In this document: in pieces, positions 16,950-20,000 of the stretch
How positions within the stretch are numbered: the stretch's first letter is position 1
Layout: the number at the start of each line of letters is the position of its first letter
Origin: Cristatella mucedo
Lineage: Eukaryota; Bryozoa; Phylactolaemata; Cristatellidae
Assembly: GCA_009760855.2 (NCBI GenBank)
Contig: WPIO01000156.1
Span: forward strand, 62,501-82,500
Length of the DNA: 20,000 bases
Reading direction: 5' to 3'
The notes under the pieces: generated by a model
Database searches by the model: none
The model's input: only the letters and a program-made list of their open reading frames with translations
Told to the model about the DNA's origin: nothing
Program-made: the position numbers and the translations under genes

Positions 16950-17345
16950 ATATTTAATCCTCTAGACCCGGAGCTAAAATTGCTCATTATTATATGCATA
17001 GACCTTTTGAGCACCATCAAAAATATTTTAAATATTTGTCCGGTTACCGGAGAAGTTGCTTGCCCTCTGAAAACAGTTATCGGCTGATAATTAGAAAGCT
17101 TTAATCTAGGGATTAAAATAACTTTAGTAGCTTTCACCGAGTCTCCCATCAGCCCATCTTATCTAGAATACCTAAACAAAGAAGGGTGATTAACTGATAA
17201 ACGACGAAATTGATTTACCAGACATTGCTAGTAAGTTTCACTGCTGATATAAAGCTAAGCATTCAATAGAAAATTTTCTGCTTTGGGTTAGCGATCCCCT
17301 CAGAACAATGCTGATTTGGTCGGAGTTTCTCAGCTAGACAGCCTT
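16950..17345 (+). mobile_element. Highly decayed LINE-A relic (A7)
   Basis: 17221-17330 lines up with A2 6680-6790: GACATTGCTAGTAAGTTTCA, GCTAAGCATTCAATAGA, CTGCTTTGGGTTAGCGATC, AATGCTGATTTGGTCGG and GAGTTTCTC, in order and in spacing. Weaker matches reach back to CCTCTAGACCC (A2 CCTCTGGACCC). No frame survives. Confidence 0.6.
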
Positions 17346-18332
17346 GAGCAGTTACAAGCACTTTAATCAAGAGGCTGCCAGGTCCTTCTGGAATGTCTCT
17401 AGTTAAGACAGCAATACGGCTTACGGCGCTAACGTCACTAGCCAAGTGAACTGCTGACGACCTGTATGTGTGCTAAAAGCAGTGATTTTTGGCGATAATT
17501 TGAAGCATAGTTCGTTGGTGTGACGGCTTTGCGCGAAGCGGATGAAGTCAAGTTAGCCACAGCGACAGCTTAGAAGAAGCGACCCGCAAAGTCATCGGTA
17601 GCCATTGAGGTTGGACCTTGATGCGGTGGCAATGCCAAGCATGGACAACTACTATTTCTGGTTGTTGGATTTTTTATTTACGGCGAATGAAGCCAGTTAT
17701 TGAAGTAGTAGCTTATGTACATTATGGATTCAGACTCGATGCGTTAAGGTGTGCGCGCTCTTCGTCGCTGCCGTGTTCCGGTTACGTCCCGGCCGGCGTA
17801 CCTGCGTGCGCTGGTGCAGCGCCTACAAGAAACTAACTAGATGTGCTTCGAGGCTCAAGCGTCACAAGCTGTCTGTTGGTCGTCGGCTTGAGACTAGCAA
17901 CGTTGCTAGCGCTGCGTTTTCGGCCTTCTTGTGACCGAACGTGAAAGCTGCCACCACGTGTTTGTAAAAATGCAGCATACTGCGGTATGATTTACGCTGT
18001 ACGCGCTACGAACTAGCGGTTTGAACTCCAGCTGCTTGTTGTGCGTGCGTAGCGAGAGCGAGAGAGCGCTTAGCTTGCGCTCGGCTGCGTGAGCAGCGGA
18101 AGAAGAAGAGAGGACGATAGAGGTGCATCCGAGAGGCGCACGAGCGAGCGATGCTAATATGCTTCGTTCGCCTCCATAGGCAGTTTTAGTAGAGAGTGAT
18201 CTAATTTAGCAGGCAAGAGGCAAGTTTGCTTGGAGCAAACTATTCCAGCTTGAACCAAGCATGTTCCATACTTCACATACGTTGCAAGATGTAATGATCG
18301 CTTGGCATTCTATCTTATTCAAAAACACATAT
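17346..18332. other. Unique region with a GC-rich part, no confident gene
   Basis: 17720-18180 is GC- and CpG-richer than its surroundings and may be a promoter or a small exon. One plus frame reads VPVTSRPAYLRALVQRLQ and stops at 17836, but it has no start and no clear acceptor. A perfect palindrome lies at 17894-17909. A GA-repeat cluster (18050-18115) follows. Confidence 0.35.
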
Positions 18333-18361
18333 GTATATATATATATTTCTAGTATTTCAAC

Positions 18362-18454
<93 letters not shown>
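18333..18454. repeat. (AT)n microsatellite
   Basis: Long TA runs with small interruptions; ORFs of alternating Tyr and Ile here are an artefact of it. Confidence 0.95.
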
Positions 18455-18544
18455 GCAATGCCAACTAGCATGTTGGCTATTGGAAAAGACGTTCTCTCAA
18501 ATGAGCCCCACCTTTGAATTTATTTGAGTCGCTAATGATTCATC

Positions 18545-18615
18545 GTAAGATTTATAATAATTAGACAACCATGTCAAACCTCAGAGAACTAAGTCTCTTT
18601 CTTTGCTCTTTCAAT
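18545..18615 (-). mobile_element. LINE-A6, tail-only remnant
   Basis: The minus strand reads AAAGAGACTTAGTTCTCTGAGG followed by a TAATTATTATAAAT tail (shortened here), the LINE-A inner stem-loop and tail in decayed form. It is similar in extent to A5. Confidence 0.5.
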
Positions 18616-18700
18616 ATTCGGCTAAAGAAGAGTGCTGATATTTTTAGTAGTAAGACACAAAGATTCGGCGAGAATAAAGTCACGATAAGCAGTTTACAAG

Positions 18701-18858
18701 CTTCCACAATTCTTACGCAACGACAACTACTCTCCTGCTGCCGACTATGGCTCATCCTTTTCAGCGGTCCTAAGCTGCTACTTCCATGCTACTCACTACC
18801 TCAACTGCTCTCCTTACTCTGCCATGCTTTCCACTTTCTCTTTGTTGCGTGAGACGAA
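18701..18858 (+). mobile_element. LINE-B copy B3, left part
   Basis: CTTCCACAATTCTTACGCAACG through CTTTGTTGCGTGAGACGAA is nearly identical to B1 13211-13377. It stops where LINE-A8 begins and resumes at 19714. It is a 5'-truncated, 3'-terminal piece of LINE-B. Confidence 0.9.
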
Positions 18859-19092
18859 TAATAATACAAATAATAACAATAATGCCTTGATAAAGCGCCC
18901 TCAGAGAACTTAATCTCTCTCTCTAGGCGCTTTACATTTGCTGCAAAGGGAAATGCAATTGAATGGTAAGTAAAATAATGCTTGAAAAACAAAATAAATA
19001 ATATGGTTAGGGGTGACATGCACAGGGTCAGCATGCAAATGTGGTTAGTGGCAGCATGCAGTGTCAGCACGCATAAGCACATGAAGGACGAA

Positions 19093-19467
19093 TCACAGGG
19101 ACCCACTAAATGCTGTCCTAAATATGTGTGTTTTTAAGTTCCCTTTAAATGTGGTCAGGTCAGGGGATGTTCTGACGCAGGTCAGGGAGCGAGTTCCAGG
19201 CTTTGGGAGCATACGAACTAAATGCGTGGTCTCCAAAGGATTTAAGGTGTGTAAGAGGTATTTGTAGACTGCCGGATTCCGAAAAGCGGGTGGTACGATG
19301 CTTGGCCTGATGGGGGAGTATATCGGAGAGATAGGCTGGAGCCATAGAATGAAGGGACCTAAAAGTGAGCAACAAAACCTTGAAGTCAATCCGTTGCTTG
19401 ACTGGTAGCCAGTGCAGGTTGGCGAGAAGTGGTGTAATGTGGCAACTGCGACGCTCACGACAGACAA
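19093..19467 (-). pseudogene. Reverse transcriptase C-terminal fragment (LINE-A8)
   Basis: It ends in the family's usual FRTAFSGSL. One frame gives [20 protein letters not shown] and SFGDHAFSSYAPKAWNSLP; the correct end is in another frame, so an indel near 19170-19190 separates them. SINE-2c cuts it upstream. Confidence 0.8.
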
Positions 19468-19644
19468 AAAAATCCTAGCTGCTTAAACAGCCTCTTTTTG
19501 TATAGCGACAGAAGAGCCTTTATGGCTATCACAACCACTTGCAGTGGCAATGCAGGATCGCCCACCACAGGAATTGATCCCACGACCTCGGGACCGAGGT
19601 CATGAAAGCAACCGCCTTACCTAGTGTGCCATTACGGCTCACCA
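19468..19644 (-). mobile_element. SINE-2 copy c (177 bp)
   Basis: Same length as copy a. The head reads GAGCCGTAATGGCACACTAG and ends with tail GTTTAAGCAGCTAGGATTTTTT on the minus strand. The B box is GGATCAATTCC, with changes. ACAA at 19464-19467 and 19645-19648 fits a short target-site duplication; LINE-A8 resumes at once with GCCTAGCTGCAGAG. Confidence 0.85.
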
Positions 19645-19713
19645 ACAAGCCTAGCTGCAGAGTTGTGCACCAGCTGCAATCGCCTGATCGCACATGCTGG
19701 TAGGCCAGTAAGC

Positions 19714-19833
19714 AGTCTGTTGGCTACCGAATTCGTACCGAAAGCCGATTAGGCTGTGAGTGCGCTATGCAATACTTTCCTGCGTAACACCCACGAAGTC
19801 TTTGCGACTTCGTGGTGTTACAGACGGAGATAC
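19714..19833 (+). mobile_element. LINE-B copy B3, right part with 3' stem-loop
   Basis: Continues B3 from AGTCTGTTGGCTACCG to GACGGAGATAC, the common 3' end of all three LINE-B copies. It contains the stem-loop TAACACCCACGAAGTC (19785-19800), loop TTTGC, GACTTCGTGGTGTTA (19806-19820): 15 pairs with one bulged C. In B1 and B2 the same place holds a decayed version. Confidence 0.88.
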
Positions 19834-19874
19834 ATTGCATTACATCCCTTGGGCTTCTTTGACTGTACTTTTAG

Positions 19875-20000
19875 GTACCTGGCCCTGACGGTAGACTCAT
19901 CCGAAACGAAGCGAACGCTCAGACTCGGCGAGAAACTACGACTAGCTGCTCCTGCCGACGCATATATTATAACGCGAACGACTGCACGGTGTGCGGTGAC
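19875..20000 (+). CDS. Possible exon start of an unrecognised gene (runs off the window)
   Basis: A good acceptor, GGGCTTCTTTGACTGTACTTTTAG, given in short as GACTGTACTTTTAG (ending 19874), is followed by an open frame of 41 codons that looks like real protein: YLALTVDSSETKRTLRLGEK and then LRLAAPADAYIITRTTARCA. The alternating hydrophobic pattern suggests beta strands. The first base completes a split codon. The minus strand is also open here but reads less like protein. No family is recognised. A weakly similar stretch (KTQRFGENKVTISSL, 18648-18692) follows another TTTTTAG upstream. Confidence 0.35.

Larger units (their letters stand above)
18859..19713 (-). mobile_element. LINE-A copy A8, inserted in LINE-B3 and split by SINE-2c
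   Basis: On the minus strand it runs from CTGCTTACTGGCCTACCAGC (5'-truncated at 19713) through the reverse-transcriptase C-terminus and 3' UTR to the stem-loop (18933-18892) and a TTA-type tail at 18859. LINE-B3 is interrupted cleanly between GAGACGAA and AGTCTGTTGG. There is no obvious target-site duplication; the 5' junction shares AGT, a microhomology join. The sequence is very close to A1 and A2, so the insertion is recent. Confidence 0.9.

Noticed and set aside
18859-19713. A recognisable target-site duplication for LINE-A8
   Set aside because: Comparison with uninterrupted LINE-B shows a direct join with only a three-base microhomology.
1-20000. CRISPR array or a prokaryotic defence system
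   Set aside because: There are no regularly spaced direct repeats with unique spacers, and the content is eukaryotic.

Overview
This is eukaryotic (animal) DNA. It shows spliceosomal introns, a collagen gene, non-LTR retrotransposons (LINEs) of the L2/CR1 type, tRNA-derived SINEs and long (AT)n microsatellites; I see no bacterial operons. The species cannot be fixed from the sequence. An invertebrate is most likely: the collagen has a membrane-anchored N-terminus and a furin-type RQRR site just before one unbroken Gly-X-Y block, a layout seen in nematode-type cuticle collagens and in animal type II transmembrane collagens.

Layout. 1-728: 3' part of a LINE-A copy (A1). 1012-3724, minus strand: a two-exon, 684-residue membrane collagen, the only gene modelled with confidence. 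3725-5770: GC-rich flank with a SINE-1 copy, a possible broken coding exon on the plus strand (about 4788-5117) followed by an AATAAA, and a CTCF-like motif. 5770-8303: an (AT)n tract, the best-preserved LINE copy (A2, intact YADD reverse transcriptase but one frameshift) and a reversed SINE-1. 8304-9121: unique DNA with a perfect 16-bp hairpin and a possible minus-strand exon. 9122-16304: a block of nested retroelements, made of LINE-A remnants, a near full-length decayed LINE-B (B1) joined head-to-tail to a truncated LINE-B (B2), plus insertions of LINE-A and SINE-2. 16305-18700: mostly unremarkable unique DNA, an old LINE-A relic and an (AT)n tract. 18701-19833: a three-layer nest (LINE-B split by LINE-A split by SINE-2). 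19875-20000: a possible 5' part of an exon running off the window.

How the parts relate. LINE-A ends in a GC stem-loop followed by TTA repeats. SINE-1 has a tRNA-like head and ends in a related stem-loop, so SINE-1 is probably copied by the LINE-A reverse transcriptase. SINE-2 is a separate 177-bp tRNA-derived family with its own tail; all three copies here sit inside LINE sequence. LINE-B ends in a different stem-loop. The nesting gives a relative order: LINE-B is oldest, then LINE-A, then SINE-2. The family names LINE-A, LINE-B, SINE-1 and SINE-2 are local labels, not database names.
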